Notes: generated from the letters alone by a model not told the origin. Positions 17,766 to 27,096 are shown, counted from the stretch's first letter. The stretch: 64,000 bases of DNA from DAOUFU01 sp034429275 (GCA_034429275.1 DAOUFU010000100.1:15747-79746); one strand, 5' to 3'. A program made the numbers and translations.

Positions 17766-17793
17766 TTGACATCGGCCTGCTGCGTGCTAAGCT
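17766..17793 (+). promoter_or_regulatory. Likely promoter of the FmdB-like gene
   Basis: A consensus -35 box TTGACA (17766-17771) is followed 16 bp later by TAAGCT (17788-17793), 46 bp before the ATG at 17840. Confidence 0.55.
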
Positions 17794-17839
17794 GGCAGTG
17801 TGTATTGAGAGTGTGACTATTGCGGAGAATACACAGCTT

Positions 17840-18280
17840 ATGCCAGCTTACGAATTTCGCTGCAATTCCTGCTCGCGGCGGGTGATTCTGCGCTACAAGA
17901 CCATAGCCGAGTATGAAGCAGCAAGGCATACCTGCCCACACTGCGGCGGCACCGATCTCACGCGACTGATCGGGCGGGTGGCGATTGCGCGCTCGCCGCT
18001 GTCGCGCCTGATGGGCGGCGGGTCGGACGACGATATGGGGGACGATGTGCTGGATGACCTCGATAACGCCGATCCGCGCACGCTGGGCCGGATGCTGCGC
18101 GAGATGAGCGCCGAAGTCGGCGAGGACATTGGGCCGGAGTTCGACGAGGTGGTGACTCGATTGGAACGTGGAGAAGACCCCGAAAGCATCGAAGCGAGCC
18201 TGCCCGAATTGAGCGACATGCCAGGGGATTCCCCCGGCGGCGCACCCGAGTCGCCGAGCCTGGGCGGAGACGATTTCTGA
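17840..18280 (+). CDS. FmdB-family zinc-ribbon protein
   Basis: This 146-residue protein begins MPAYEFRC, typical of the FmdB/CxxC_CxxC_SSSS putative regulatory family. It has two CxxC pairs (CNSC near 8-11 and CPHC near 32-35) forming a zinc ribbon. The remainder is acidic and Gly/Pro/Ser-rich, with helical segments rich in Asp and Glu, and is probably partly disordered. The biochemical role of the family is not settled. The ATG at 17840 matches the family start; the in-frame extension upstream is rejected. It is convergent with tmk, 17 bp apart. Confidence 0.82.
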   Translation: MPAYEFRCNSCSRRVILRYKTIAEYEAARHTCPHCGGTDLTRLIGRVAIARSPLSRLMGGGSDDDMGDDVLDDLDNADPRTLGRMLREMSAEVGEDIGPEFDEVVTRLERGEDPESIEASLPELSDMPGDSPGGAPESPSLGGDDF

Positions 18281-18297
18281 GCGTGCCGGGCGTGTAA

Positions 18298-18921
18298 TCA
18301 GCCAGATCGCTGGGCCACCACGGCGCAAATCTCGGCGTGGATGGCGTCGGGCGTGCCCAGCGCTGAAATCGTCACCCAGCGCGCCGGGTCTTCGGCGATC
18401 AGTGCCAGGTAACCCTCACGCACGCGCCGGTGAAAATCGAGCGATTGCGCGTCCATGCGGTTCCATTCCGCGCCATGCTGTGCGGCCTGTTCGCGCCGCG
18501 CGAGTCCATCCTCGGCAGTGATATCGAGGTAGATGGTGAGATCGGGCTTCAATCCGCCGGTAGCGAAAGCCAGGATTGTACGCAGGGTGGGCAGGTCCAG
18601 CCGGTGGCCGTACCCCTGGTAGGCGAGCGTGCTGTCGGCATAGCGGTCACAGATCACGGTTTCACCGCGCGCCAGGCGTGGCAGAATCGCCTCGTGCACC
18701 AGTTGCGCGCGCGAAGCAGCGTAAAGCAGTATCTCGGTATGGGGATGCATCCCTTCGTTTTTGAGATCGTGCAGCACGCTGCGAATCTGGTTGCCGATCG
18801 AAGTGCCGCCCGGTTCGCGCGTGAGAAAGACGGCGCGCCCGGCGGCGCTCAGGTGATCGGCCAGGCGGCGTGCCTGGGTCGTCTTGCCGCTTCCATCCGG
18901 CCCCTCAAAAGTGATGAACAT
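18298..18921 (-). CDS. tmk: Thymidylate kinase
   Basis: This 207-residue P-loop enzyme phosphorylates dTMP to dTDP for DNA synthesis. It shows the P-loop GPDGSGKT at 7-14, the substrate-binding TREPGGT motif, the DRYADSTLAYQG motif, and a LID region with LARREQ. Length and motif order are standard. The stop of the gene lies close to that of the convergent FmdB-like gene. Upstream, a lipid-anchored or membrane-anchored hypothetical protein is encoded 19 bp away on the same strand. Confidence 0.95.
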   Translation of the reverse strand: MFITFEGPDGSGKTTQARRLADHLSAAGRAVFLTREPGGTSIGNQIRSVLHDLKNEGMHPHTEILLYAASRAQLVHEAILPRLARGETVICDRYADSTLAYQGYGHRLDLPTLRTILAFATGGLKPDLTIYLDITAEDGLARREQAAQHGAEWNRMDAQSLDFHRRVREGYLALIAEDPARWVTISALGTPDAIHAEICAVVAQRSG

Positions 18922-18940
18922 GGCTGGTCACCCTGGTGGA

Positions 18941-19456
18941 TCAATACACGTCAAACGTGACTTTTTCGCGCCAGGCGCGGTTGAGCTTCAGCAGCCCCAG
19001 TATTTTGCCCTCGATCCAGACCGTCACGTCACCGGTGTAGGTGCCGGGCTGTAGCCCTTTGAGCGAGAAGGTTACGGTCAGCGTGCCATCGGCGGGCAGG
19101 TACTTATACACACGATATTCCTGCCAGTCGCCATAGTAGGGATATGAGTGGGATTTGACGCTGCGGAAGGTAGGTTCTACCGCTTGCACGCTTGCGCCGT
19201 CCAGCAAGGTCTCACCGAGTCCCACGCCGACGATGGTGACGCCTGCGGTGTCTATGTTGTGGATGTCCACCGTGAGGGTGAAGGGCTCGCCCGCTTTCAC
19301 ACGGTTGGGGGTAAACAGGGGGGTCACCGCCAGGGTATCCGGCTCATCACCTATATGCAGCGCGGCGGCGATGCCTACCACGCAGCCCACCAGCACACCC
19401 ACCAGCACGATCAGCAGCCCACAGCCTTTGAATAGCCTTGCGAGTTTTCCCCACAT
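18941..19456 (-). CDS. Membrane-anchored beta-sandwich protein of unknown function
   Basis: This protein of about 171 residues has one N-terminal membrane segment (about 12-35). An external domain follows that reads as an immunoglobulin-like or CARDB-like beta sandwich (AGEPFTLTVDIHN...GTLTVTFSLKG...GTYTGDVTVW). That pattern is common in extracellular adhesion or scaffold domains, but no specific function can be given. I chose the ATG at 19456, nine bases after AAAGG; ATGs at 19465 and 19489 are also in frame. It probably shares a transcript with tmk. Confidence 0.6.
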   Translation of the reverse strand: MWGKLARLFKGCGLLIVLVGVLVGCVVGIAAALHIGDEPDTLAVTPLFTPNRVKAGEPFTLTVDIHNIDTAGVTIVGVGLGETLLDGASVQAVEPTFRSVKSHSYPYYGDWQEYRVYKYLPADGTLTVTFSLKGLQPGTYTGDVTVWIEGKILGLLKLNRAWREKVTFDVY

Positions 19457-19589
19457 GGCAACCATCCTTTCGTACAGTGTACTCGGCATATAAGCCTCGC
19501 CGGTCCTGATCGACCGGCGAGTATGCTCACTGTTGGAATTGTACCGGCAGAGCGCTCGCCGTGCCAGCGCTCACCTGCCGGGGCAATGA

Positions 19590-21233
19590 TCAGGGCAGGT
19601 TCGGCTCGTCGCGGAAGATGCGCACGCGCCGGTGTGGTTCGGTGCCATACGAGTGCGAAACCAGGTGCGCCCGGCGGGCCATATCGTGCTGCTTGCGCCG
19701 GATGTGAGCATCTTGCGGCGTCAGATCGACGGACCGCGTGCCGTTTTTCACCCGGCGAATGGCCTCTTCGGCCTCACGTAAGGCGGCCACGAAAGGGTCC
19801 GGGCGTTCGCTGCCTCCATAGAGATCGAAGACGTCGATCAGGAAATCTTCCATCTGCGTGACGGTATTGGCGCGCAGCACATAGATTGAGATCCCCATGC
19901 GCTCGGCGTCTACGATCAGGCGTGGACGACGGCGGTAGTAGTTTTTGAGCGTGACCAGAGCCTGAGCGGCCTCAAGGTCTTCGACGACTTGCACCGGCAC
20001 ACGGAGCTGCTTGGCAACCTGCGCCAACCGGTTACGCGCAACGCCGTAGGGAAACACATGCAGAGTTTGCTGCCAGCGGCCATTTTCGATGGTTGGTTCG
20101 AATGGCTCGGCACGCTCACCCACCGGTTCCGGGTAACGGGCATCCACAGCGCCGGACGCGCTTTGTTTGTCGTGGCTCTTGCCATTGGACCGGCGTGAGC
20201 GCGACCCGTTGCGGTCACCAAACGCATTTTCGGGCGCGACGATTTCGGTTGTGATCGAGCCGTCGTCCTGCCGCTGACGAATTTCCACCTGGAGCGGTCG
20301 CCCGCGCAGCTTGGCATCCACCGCCGCGGCCACATCTTCGAGCACGGCCAGCCGGTGCCGGGTCTGAAGCTCGATCAGCACGTTGAAGGTGGGTGGTGCG
20401 CGGCGTTCGAGTACGGTCTTCTGCGTGCCGCGCCGCCGCGCTTCCTCATCGGAGAGCGTGACCGATTCGATCCCCCCCACCAGGTCGGAGAGGGTTGGGT
20501 TGAGCAGCAGGTTATCGAGCGTGTTGCCGTGTGCGGTGCCGATCAACTGCACGCCGCGCTCGGCGATCGTGCGCGCCGCCTGGGCTTCCAGCTCGCGCCC
20601 GATCTCGTCGATCACAATCGTCTCCGGGTTATGATTCTCGACGGCCTCGATCATCACCTCGTGCTGGAGCAAGGGCTTGGCAACTTGCATGCGGCGCGCC
20701 CGGCCTACCGCCGGGTGGGGCACATCGCCATCGCCGCCGATTTCGTTCGAAGTATCCACGATCACGACACGGCGCGATTCGGCCAGGACGCGGGCCGCTT
20801 CGCGCAGCAGCGTGGTCTTGCCGACGCCGGGTGGTCCCAACAGCAGGACGTTATTTCCGGCCTCGATGATGTCTTGCAGAATGTCAATGGTGCCATAGAC
20901 GGCGCGGCCAACCCGGCAGGTCAGGCCCACGATGTCGCCACGCCGGTTGCGGATGGCGCTGATCCGGTGCAGGGTGCGTTCGATTCCCGCGCGGTTATCG
21001 TCGTCGAACGAGCCAACACGCTCGGCGACATAGGCGATCATGTCTTGGGTGACTTCGTGTTGATCTAGCACAATTTCGCCGTTCACATAGCGCGCAGTGG
21101 GCACGCGGCCTTGATCCAGGATAACTTCCAGCAGGTCATCCGGGTTGCGGCCCAGCGCGACCATCGCCTGAACGATGGTGTGTGGCAGGACGGCATAGAG
21201 CTGGTCAAGGTCATCTGTTATGCGACGTTCCAT
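19590..21233 (-). CDS. AAA ATPase with C-terminal R3H nucleic-acid-binding domain
   Basis: This 547-residue protein belongs to the SpoIIIAA/Ycf45-like 'R3H domain-containing ATPase' family found in Chloroflexota, Firmicutes and cyanobacteria. The ATPase module (about 110-290) has Walker A GPPGVGKT, a TSNEIGGDGD stretch, Walker B TIVIDEIG, and the GTAHGNTL sensor motif. A charged linker (about 340-400) and an alpha/beta domain follow. The C terminus carries an R3H motif (RRAHLVSHSYGTEPHRRV), which binds single-stranded nucleic acid. Its cellular role is unknown. It is followed on the same strand by the 18941-19456 gene after about 130 bp. Confidence 0.88.
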   Translation of the reverse strand: MERRITDDLDQLYAVLPHTIVQAMVALGRNPDDLLEVILDQGRVPTARYVNGEIVLDQHEVTQDMIAYVAERVGSFDDDNRAGIERTLHRISAIRNRRGDIVGLTCRVGRAVYGTIDILQDIIEAGNNVLLLGPPGVGKTTLLREAARVLAESRRVVIVDTSNEIGGDGDVPHPAVGRARRMQVAKPLLQHEVMIEAVENHNPETIVIDEIGRELEAQAARTIAERGVQLIGTAHGNTLDNLLLNPTLSDLVGGIESVTLSDEEARRRGTQKTVLERRAPPTFNVLIELQTRHRLAVLEDVAAAVDAKLRGRPLQVEIRQRQDDGSITTEIVAPENAFGDRNGSRSRRSNGKSHDKQSASGAVDARYPEPVGERAEPFEPTIENGRWQQTLHVFPYGVARNRLAQVAKQLRVPVQVVEDLEAAQALVTLKNYYRRRPRLIVDAERMGISIYVLRANTVTQMEDFLIDVFDLYGGSERPDPFVAALREAEEAIRRVKNGTRSVDLTPQDAHIRRKQHDMARRAHLVSHSYGTEPHRRVRIFRDEPNLP

Positions 21234-21259
21234 AGGTGTCCGTTTTTACCACTGTTCGG

Positions 21260-22360
21260 TTATTTGCCGGTGCGCCGCCAGGCAGGCATCCGGCTGGGCC
21301 ATTTGTGACGTTTCTGCACGAGCGCCTGCCACAAGGTACGCAAGGGCGGGGTTTTGTGCCGGTGCAGGGTGAGCGGTCCGTCCGTCACTGGCGAACGGTT
21401 CGTTTCCAGGCCGGGCAGCGTCGAGAATTCGGGACGCTCTGCCCGGACAAGCGTATTCTTAACCATTAAAGCCTGGTATGCCCATGATGTGAACGCCACC
21501 TCTTCCAGTGCACCGCGCAGCCAGTCCTGGTAAGCGCGGGCGTACAAATAGACCGGGAGTTGTTCGGCGCGCGGGATATGCCAGAGTGCAGCCCGCACGA
21601 TAGCCGATGCCTGATTCGATACTTCAGGATGAAAATAGGGCTTGATGACGATGCCGTTTCTGCCCTCGGTGATGGCCAGGTATGCGGCCAACACACCTTC
21701 TCGCTCATAAACTAACCCGGCGGGTTCGCTCCCTGGGCGCTGCTCGGCCTGCTGAAGCAGGCGCGGGACCGTGTTGGCGCACAGCGTCGCAATGGCGATC
21801 AGGTCGCGGTCAGCCACGGGCCGCAGCCTGATCCCGGTATCCCCATTCGAGAGCTTTGGACCAGGCTGACGGCACAACAAAGTCTGCCGTGCGTACACCG
21901 CGAACCCGGCCCGCCGGAAGGCTACCAGGATCGGATGATCTTCGCAGACCTCGGCGGTGACCAGTTGGGCGCCGCGTTTTCCCGCCTCGACAACCAGGGT
22001 TTCGAGCAGGCGCACCCACTCATACACATCCCCTTCGCGCGGGTCTGGGGCCAGGAAGGTCAGGCAGGCGATGCCGTCTCCCATCCGGTGGCGGAACTGC
22101 CCTGCATACCCATTTTCCCCCCGGCGCAGCACATAGGTCGGCGCGCCCAAATCGGTGAGTGGCACAACCGACAGCAGCACATCCTCCAGGCTGGCCAGGC
22201 CGCGCGTCACTGCCGTGGTACTATCAAGCGGCAGGTGAAGGGCCATCACGCGCCGGATAAACGGCAGGTCGAGCGGTGTCACCGGGCGCACGTCAACAGC
22301 TTTCATGGCGGCTTTTGCGCTCTCCATGAGCCTGCCCAATCGGCGCAAAACATCCAGCAT
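21260..22360 (-). CDS. GNAT-like acetyltransferase with two degenerate domains
   Basis: This 366-residue protein has an N-terminal half (about 20-170) with a GNAT-like layout: RPVTPLDLPFIRRV at the start, a long helix, and FRRAGFAVYARQTLL near the end of the fold. A second, weaker copy follows (about 175-330, RLRPVADRDLIAIATL). The classical acetyl-CoA pyrophosphate loop is not obvious in either half. The protein may be a non-catalytic or diverged acetyltransferase. It is encoded just upstream of the R3H ATPase (26 bp), so the two are probably co-transcribed. The substrate is unknown. Confidence 0.6.
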   Translation of the reverse strand: MLDVLRRLGRLMESAKAAMKAVDVRPVTPLDLPFIRRVMALHLPLDSTTAVTRGLASLEDVLLSVVPLTDLGAPTYVLRRGENGYAGQFRHRMGDGIACLTFLAPDPREGDVYEWVRLLETLVVEAGKRGAQLVTAEVCEDHPILVAFRRAGFAVYARQTLLCRQPGPKLSNGDTGIRLRPVADRDLIAIATLCANTVPRLLQQAEQRPGSEPAGLVYEREGVLAAYLAITEGRNGIVIKPYFHPEVSNQASAIVRAALWHIPRAEQLPVYLYARAYQDWLRGALEEVAFTSWAYQALMVKNTLVRAERPEFSTLPGLETNRSPVTDGPLTLHRHKTPPLRTLWQALVQKRHKWPSRMPAWRRTGK

Positions 22361-22598
22361 TCAACGCGGCAGGTGGGTGGCAAACCTGGCGGGGGGTGTT
22401 TTCCACAATCGCTGTGCGGATGAGGTCTGAGAAGTATGGTTTCATCTGTTCTTCATTTTAACATCAGGTCAGGCAGGCTGACAATAGTCTTCTTATAAAT
22501 GTAATAGCGCGAGTTTCAATTCGATTTTGGCCGTATGCTGCTGACGGGCTGCGACAGGTCGGCTCGTGAATCGTTCGCCTGTGAGTCTTCATATACGC

Positions 22599-22686
22599 TG
22601 CGCGCCTCAAAACGGCGCGGTGCGCGCCTCAAAACGGCGCGGTGCGCGCCCCAAAACGGCGCGATGCGCGCCTCAAAACGGCGCGG
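22599..22686. repeat. Four tandem copies of a 22-bp hairpin-forming repeat
   Basis: Four head-to-tail 22-bp units start at 22599, 22621, 22643 and 22665. Copies 1, 2 and 4 are identical in the visible core CGCGCCTCAAAACGGCGCG; copy 3 has two base changes (CCCAAAAC in the loop and a final A). Each unit can fold as a 6-bp stem with a 7-nt loop. It lies in the 406-bp gap between the GNAT and SIMPL genes, where no gene is apparent; the adjoining hairpin at 22685-22719 is the only other structure I see there. Confidence 0.92.
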
Positions 22687-22719
22687 GGCCATGCCGGAGG
22701 TTATCCCCGGCACGGCCCC
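22685..22719 (-). terminator. Long hairpin after the SIMPL gene
   Basis: GGGGCCATGCCGG pairs with CCGGCACGGCCCC (12 of 13 pairs) across a 9-nt loop, 48 bp downstream of the SIMPL stop. It directly abuts the 22-bp repeats. No T tract follows, so termination is plausible but not certain. Confidence 0.45.
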
Positions 22720-22766
22720 TGTGTGCTTATCCCACCACCCGTAAAGGCGACTGGTTTGCCCGGCGC

Positions 22767-23528
22767 TTATTGCAGCGCGTAGGTGATGGTGACATTCATG
22801 CTGACGCTGAGCTGCCCGCCGCTGATCGGCACGCTGGCTGCCTCTGCGCCGCCGCCCATCCCGCCACCGCCGCTCATGTACGGCATGTAGCCATCGCTGC
22901 CGCCCTCAACGACGCGCAGGGGTGCTCCCAGGGTCAGACCCAGGATGCTGGCCAGCTCTTCGGCCCGACTGCGCGCATCGGCCACGGCCAGGGCGCGGGC
23001 ATCGGACTGGAGCGCTGCGCGATCTTCAATTGAGAACTCGATATAGTTGATCACGTTGGCCCCAGCATCGACGGCTGCCGCGATCAAGTCGCCGACAGCG
23101 TTGGTATCACGCACGATGATCTGGGCCGTGGTCGAAACCCGGTAGTAAGGCGAAGGGGTCTCGCCGCCTTCCGGCATCGGCATGACGCCGCCGCCGTATG
23201 AGTAGTCCTGCCAGATCGAGTAGTAGTCGGTGCGAATGTCTTCGGGGGCCACGCCGTTTTCCTTTAGGATGGCCATCACCGCGTTCATGCGGCTGTTGAC
23301 TTCGTCCATCGCCGCTTTTACGTCCTGCTGCGAGACTTCCACGCCCAGGCCGAGCCGTACAATGTCCGGTGAACCATAGGCGACTCCGTAGCCGGTCACG
23401 GTGATGGTGCGGTCGGTGTCTTCCCCTTGCTGCGAAGGGGCCGCCGAAACTGGCTGGTGGGCCGACCACACCGCCGGAACTGCTATCAGCGCTGCGAGCA
23501 GGACGGTCAGGATTGTCTTCTTCAACAT
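22767..23528 (-). CDS. Secreted SIMPL (DUF541) domain protein
   Basis: This 253-residue protein has a Sec signal peptide (MLKKTILTVLLAALIAV..., cleavage after a VSAA motif near residue 29-31). A SIMPL/DUF541 domain follows (TITVTGYGVAYGSPDIV... to ARSRAEELASILG). Bacterial members resemble BP26/OMP28, an outer or surface-exposed oligomeric protein of unclear function. A Gly/Met-rich loop (YMSGGGGMGGGAEA) near the C terminus is an oddity. The ATG at 23528 follows GGAGAGAG and starts the signal peptide; the frame upstream is non-coding. It appears monocistronic. Confidence 0.88.
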   Translation of the reverse strand: MLKKTILTVLLAALIAVPAVWSAHQPVSAAPSQQGEDTDRTITVTGYGVAYGSPDIVRLGLGVEVSQQDVKAAMDEVNSRMNAVMAILKENGVAPEDIRTDYYSIWQDYSYGGGVMPMPEGGETPSPYYRVSTTAQIIVRDTNAVGDLIAAAVDAGANVINYIEFSIEDRAALQSDARALAVADARSRAEELASILGLTLGAPLRVVEGGSDGYMPYMSGGGGMGGGAEAASVPISGGQLSVSMNVTITYALQ

Positions 23529-23765
23529 TACGTGTCTCTCTCCTATGCACAGAAATGTGCCACTGACGATATGGTGAGATGGTAACAGGTTCTGGGGTGT
23601 GGAACCGGGCGCAGTGGTGCTGCCTGCCCCACGCTCCCCCACTGGGATATAGACGCCGGCAGTGGTGGAAAAGTTCCCGACCAGGGGAATTTTGACGCCG
23701 GGGCGCGAATGGTTGACACTCTGTGGGCGGACAAGCGATCAGTGGAGATTGGGGAGCAGCGAGTT

Positions 23766-24464
23766 ATGGGTCTGTTGGTGCTGCTGGTGGGAATCAGCCT
23801 GGTGATAGGGACGGTGGTGCTCGGTGTGGGGCTGCATCGTCGCACCGGAACGGCTTACGCGCTGCTCACAGTGGGCATCCTGACGGCTGTTCCTGCGCTG
23901 CTGATCCAGGCGGTGCTGCTGCGCGCCGTGCCGGAGGCGCTCCTTTCTGTGTTGCCCATAAAGGCCCTGATCCTGGGGCTGCTGGCAGGGTTTATCCACG
24001 AGCCGGCGCGTCTCTTTGGCTACCAAATCCTCGCGCCTGGGGCGACCACGCGCCCCCACGCGATGATGATCGGGCTGGGGTACGGCCTGCCGGCAGTCGG
24101 ATATACCGCGCTGCTGGCCTTTGGGTTGGGGTGGTCGATGCTGCTCAACGCTGGCGAGCAGGCCGATCGTCCGGCGGCGCTGTTAAGCGGCGCACTCGCC
24201 GAGGCGTGTAACGGGCTGCTGCCGCTGGTGATGCACATGGCGCTTAGCTGGGTGGTGTTGACGATGTTCCTGTACGGGCAGGTGTACCGCCTTTTTGTGG
24301 CCATCTTTGCGCACGGGGTCGTGGTGATGATGGTGGTGCTGCTTGGTCCAGGCGATAGCTGGGCGGTGGTGATCTGGCGCGCCGTCGTCGCAGTCATCAG
24401 CCTGGGGGTGATTCTGCGCGTTCGCCCGCCTGCGCCGCTTGCCAGTTCACCCAATGAAGAATGA
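23766..24464 (+). CDS. YhfC-like polytopic membrane protein
   Basis: This 232-residue protein has about seven membrane segments and resembles YhfC-family membrane proteins, which are distantly related to CAAX-type intramembrane proteases. Conserved polar residues within helices include FIHEPARLFGY (about 80-90), ALAEACNGLLPLVMH and AIFAHGVVV. The double-Glu motif of active CAAX proteases is reduced to single Glu residues, so activity is doubtful. The ATG at 23766 begins the first hydrophobic segment; an in-frame ATG at 23709 would add 19 polar residues. It is convergent with the beta-mannosidase gene across a strong hairpin. Confidence 0.6.
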   Translation: MGLLVLLVGISLVIGTVVLGVGLHRRTGTAYALLTVGILTAVPALLIQAVLLRAVPEALLSVLPIKALILGLLAGFIHEPARLFGYQILAPGATTRPHAMMIGLGYGLPAVGYTALLAFGLGWSMLLNAGEQADRPAALLSGALAEACNGLLPLVMHMALSWVVLTMFLYGQVYRLFVAIFAHGVVVMMVVLLGPGDSWAVVIWRAVVAVISLGVILRVRPPAPLASSPNEE

Positions 24465-24466
24465 GT

Positions 24467-24504
24467 CTGCCGGGGTGCAGGACATCCTTCGTGCACCCCG
24501 GCAG
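24467..24504. terminator. Bidirectional terminator between convergent genes
   Basis: A perfect 13-bp stem (CTGCCGGGGTGCA / TGCACCCCGGCAG) with a 12-nt loop fills the 48-bp gap between the stops of the YhfC-like gene and the beta-mannosidase gene. Neither side has a strong U tract. Confidence 0.6.
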
Positions 24505-24512
24505 CGCGATCG

Positions 24513-27005
24513 TCACTTCTCGGTATAGGTATCGAACAGGGACTGTACCACCAGGGCACGGCGTACCGCGTCCTCGGTCGTCGGGCCGTCGATCACGGTG
24601 AGCATGATCTCAACCGGGTGATCGGGGCGCACGTGGACAAAATTGTCCGAAAAACGCGCTTCTCCCTCGCTGAGTGTCAGCCAGGTCCACAGAGCCGGGT
24701 GCTGAACCTCCAGGGTTACGCGGAAGGTTCGCTCACCTGCCGGTTCAACGGTGAAGGCCAGGTTCGGCTGGCGCAGCATGAGATGTTTGGGACGGGCGAA
24801 GGATACGAAATTGCTGGAGACGATCTCGCCATCCACTTCCAGATCGAGCCACAACATAACGTCGCGCGGCGTGCGTGCTGTCAGGTGCGCCTCAAGGTCC
24901 AGGGCCTCGACCATCAGGCTGCCGTTGGCGGGCAGGGTGATCTCCAGGCTGCCAGAGTCGAGGGTTTCGCCGGCGGCATCGGTGACGGCCCAGTGCAGGG
25001 TCGCCGGGCATTCGTCGAGGTCGTCACTGGTGACGAATAATGCGACGGTGCCCTGTTCCTGGTTTTCCACGCCGCTCACCAGGTAGGGGCTGTAGAACCG
25101 GCGTGCCAGGTAGTGCAGCGCCTTCCACCGACCCGGATAATCGATGGATGCCCAGCTTGCAACCGGCCAGCAGTCGTTGATCTGCCAGTAAAGCGCGCCC
25201 ATGCAGCGCGGCATATTGCGCCGCCAGTGCTCCACCGCGTATTTGATACCCATCGCCTGCAAAATCTGGCTGAGCCAAAGCCAGTTCTCAAAAGATGAGG
25301 GCATCCGGAACCAGTCGGTCATATAGTGTACGATGTACGCGTTACCGTTGCGGCTGCGCTGGTGATGCTCCATCACGTAGCTGGTGATGTTGCGATCATC
25401 GGGGGCGGTGTAGCCGTAGGTCGTTCGGGGTTCCGGGAACGACTGGAAGCCGAATTCGCTCACGAAGCGGTGATAGGCGGTGCGGTACCACTCAAAGGGT
25501 TCTTTGCCGTGCCAGACCTGCCACAGATGGGTATCGCCCCATTTGGGACTCAACCAGTCGGCGCGGTCACCGTGCGGCGAATGGGGGCTGCCGGGCCAGT
25601 AGGCGGTCTGCGGGTCCAGCCGGGCGACGACATCGGGCAGCAAGGTATCGAAGATGGCGCTGTAGTCCTTCCAGCTCATGGTGCGGTCGGTCCATTCCGG
25701 CCCGACCAGCCCCTGTTCCAGCTCATTATTGCCGCACCACAGCGCCAGCGAAGCATGGTGCCGCAGCCGCCGGACATTATCTTCTGCCTCGGCTTTGACA
25801 TTCGCCAGAAAGTCTTGATCAAAACCGGGATAGGTGGTGCAGGCGAAGATAAAGTCCTGCCACACGCACAGGCCAAGCTCGTCACACACGTCGTAGAAGG
25901 CATCGGATTCGTAGAGGCCGCCGCCCCACACGCGGATCATGTTCATATTGGCGGCGGCAGAGTCCTCCAACAGGCGGCGGTAATCGGCGGGAGTCAGCCG
26001 TGCGACAAAGGTATCGGCGGGAATCCAGTTCCCCCCTTTGGCAAAAAACGGCACACCATTGGCCACGAACTGGAAGGATTCGCCCCAGGCGTCCTCGTGG
26101 CGGTCGAGAATCAGGGTGCGCAGACCGATGCGCTTCTCGCTGAAATCGAGCGTTTGTCCGTCCGGCCCGATCAGTGTCACGGTCAGGTCATATAGCGGCT
26201 GATCGCCCAGGCCGTTCGGCCACCACAGTTCGGGGTCATCAATCATCAGGTCAATCGAAGCTGAGCCATCACTGCCGAGCGGCGCGCTGGCCTCAGCCAC
26301 CACCTCCCCCTCGAACGATGCGGCAATGTGCACGGTAAGCGGTGCCTCGCCGGTGCGCTCGGCGACGGCGCTCACCGTGAGGCCCACCCGACCCGGCTGG
26401 CTGTGATCCTGGTGAATGGCGACATCCGCCAGTCTTGCTGTGTTGAAGGCGACCAGCTCGATATCCTTCCAGATGCCACAGGTGACCAGCATCGGCCCCC
26501 AATCCCAGCCAAAGTTGCTCGGCTGTTTGCGTATCCAACTACCGGTGTCGAGCTTGTCCTGGCCAATGCCCCAGCCCGGCAGAGGGCGGCGGGCGTTGCG
26601 CTCGCGGACATAAGTCATCGCCGAGGTGAAGGTGATGGCCAGCATGTTGATACCCGGCGCGAGCAGCGGCTTGACGTCGAATTCCCAGGTGCGGTACATG
26701 TTGTCGGTCTCGCCGATGACGAAACCGTTCAGCGTCACCGTTGCAATTGTATCCAGGCCGTGGCAGCGCAGCAGGATACGCTCGTGTTCCAGTAAGTTTG
26801 CCGTTACCTCGAAGGTGCGCCGATAGGTCCAATCGGCTTCGCCCACCCACAGTGTGCGGAGTTCATTGTCGCGGAAGAAGGGGTCTTCAATCGCACCGGC
26901 GGCCAGCAGATCGGTGTGCACACAACCGGGGACACTGGCCGGGAAGCTGTCGTCGCGCCCGACCTGGCTGAGTTCCCATTGACCGTTAAGAGTTTGTGTC
27001 TGCAT
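24513..27005 (-). CDS. GH2 beta-mannosidase
   Basis: This 830-residue glycoside hydrolase family 2 enzyme should release terminal beta-mannose from oligosaccharides. The N-terminal sugar-binding domain (LNGQWEL...GCVHTDLL) and the NFGWDWGPML motif are typical of beta-mannosidases, not beta-galactosidases. The acid/base is Glu428 in WCGNNE and the nucleophile is Glu517 in SEFGFQS. No signal peptide is visible from the ATG at 27005, so it acts in the cytoplasm on imported sugars. Upstream in-frame codons to 27179 look non-coding. It is the last gene of a minus-strand operon behind a LacI regulator and the interrupted aldo/keto reductase. The closest alternative is another GH2 specificity. Confidence 0.9.
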   Translation of the reverse strand: MQTQTLNGQWELSQVGRDDSFPASVPGCVHTDLLAAGAIEDPFFRDNELRTLWVGEADWTYRRTFEVTANLLEHERILLRCHGLDTIATVTLNGFVIGETDNMYRTWEFDVKPLLAPGINMLAITFTSAMTYVRERNARRPLPGWGIGQDKLDTGSWIRKQPSNFGWDWGPMLVTCGIWKDIELVAFNTARLADVAIHQDHSQPGRVGLTVSAVAERTGEAPLTVHIAASFEGEVVAEASAPLGSDGSASIDLMIDDPELWWPNGLGDQPLYDLTVTLIGPDGQTLDFSEKRIGLRTLILDRHEDAWGESFQFVANGVPFFAKGGNWIPADTFVARLTPADYRRLLEDSAAANMNMIRVWGGGLYESDAFYDVCDELGLCVWQDFIFACTTYPGFDQDFLANVKAEAEDNVRRLRHHASLALWCGNNELEQGLVGPEWTDRTMSWKDYSAIFDTLLPDVVARLDPQTAYWPGSPHSPHGDRADWLSPKWGDTHLWQVWHGKEPFEWYRTAYHRFVSEFGFQSFPEPRTTYGYTAPDDRNITSYVMEHHQRSRNGNAYIVHYMTDWFRMPSSFENWLWLSQILQAMGIKYAVEHWRRNMPRCMGALYWQINDCWPVASWASIDYPGRWKALHYLARRFYSPYLVSGVENQEQGTVALFVTSDDLDECPATLHWAVTDAAGETLDSGSLEITLPANGSLMVEALDLEAHLTARTPRDVMLWLDLEVDGEIVSSNFVSFARPKHLMLRQPNLAFTVEPAGERTFRVTLEVQHPALWTWLTLSEGEARFSDNFVHVRPDHPVEIMLTVIDGPTTEDAVRRALVVQSLFDTYTEK

Positions 27006-27096
27006 ACAAGCCTGATCCTTTGTCTGTGTTTTGTCTGTGTTTTCTGTGTACGATGAATAATTGGGCGCGTAGCGATCTCTCTGGATCATGGGTAGT

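Noticed and set aside
22599..22686. Possible CRISPR array
   Set aside because: The four 22-bp units are directly adjacent with no unique spacers, and no cas genes are present.
22516..22713. Small minus-strand open frame with repeated APRRFEAR peptides
   Set aside because: The peptide repeat is a by-product of the 22-bp DNA repeat; there is no ribosome-binding site and no protein-like composition.
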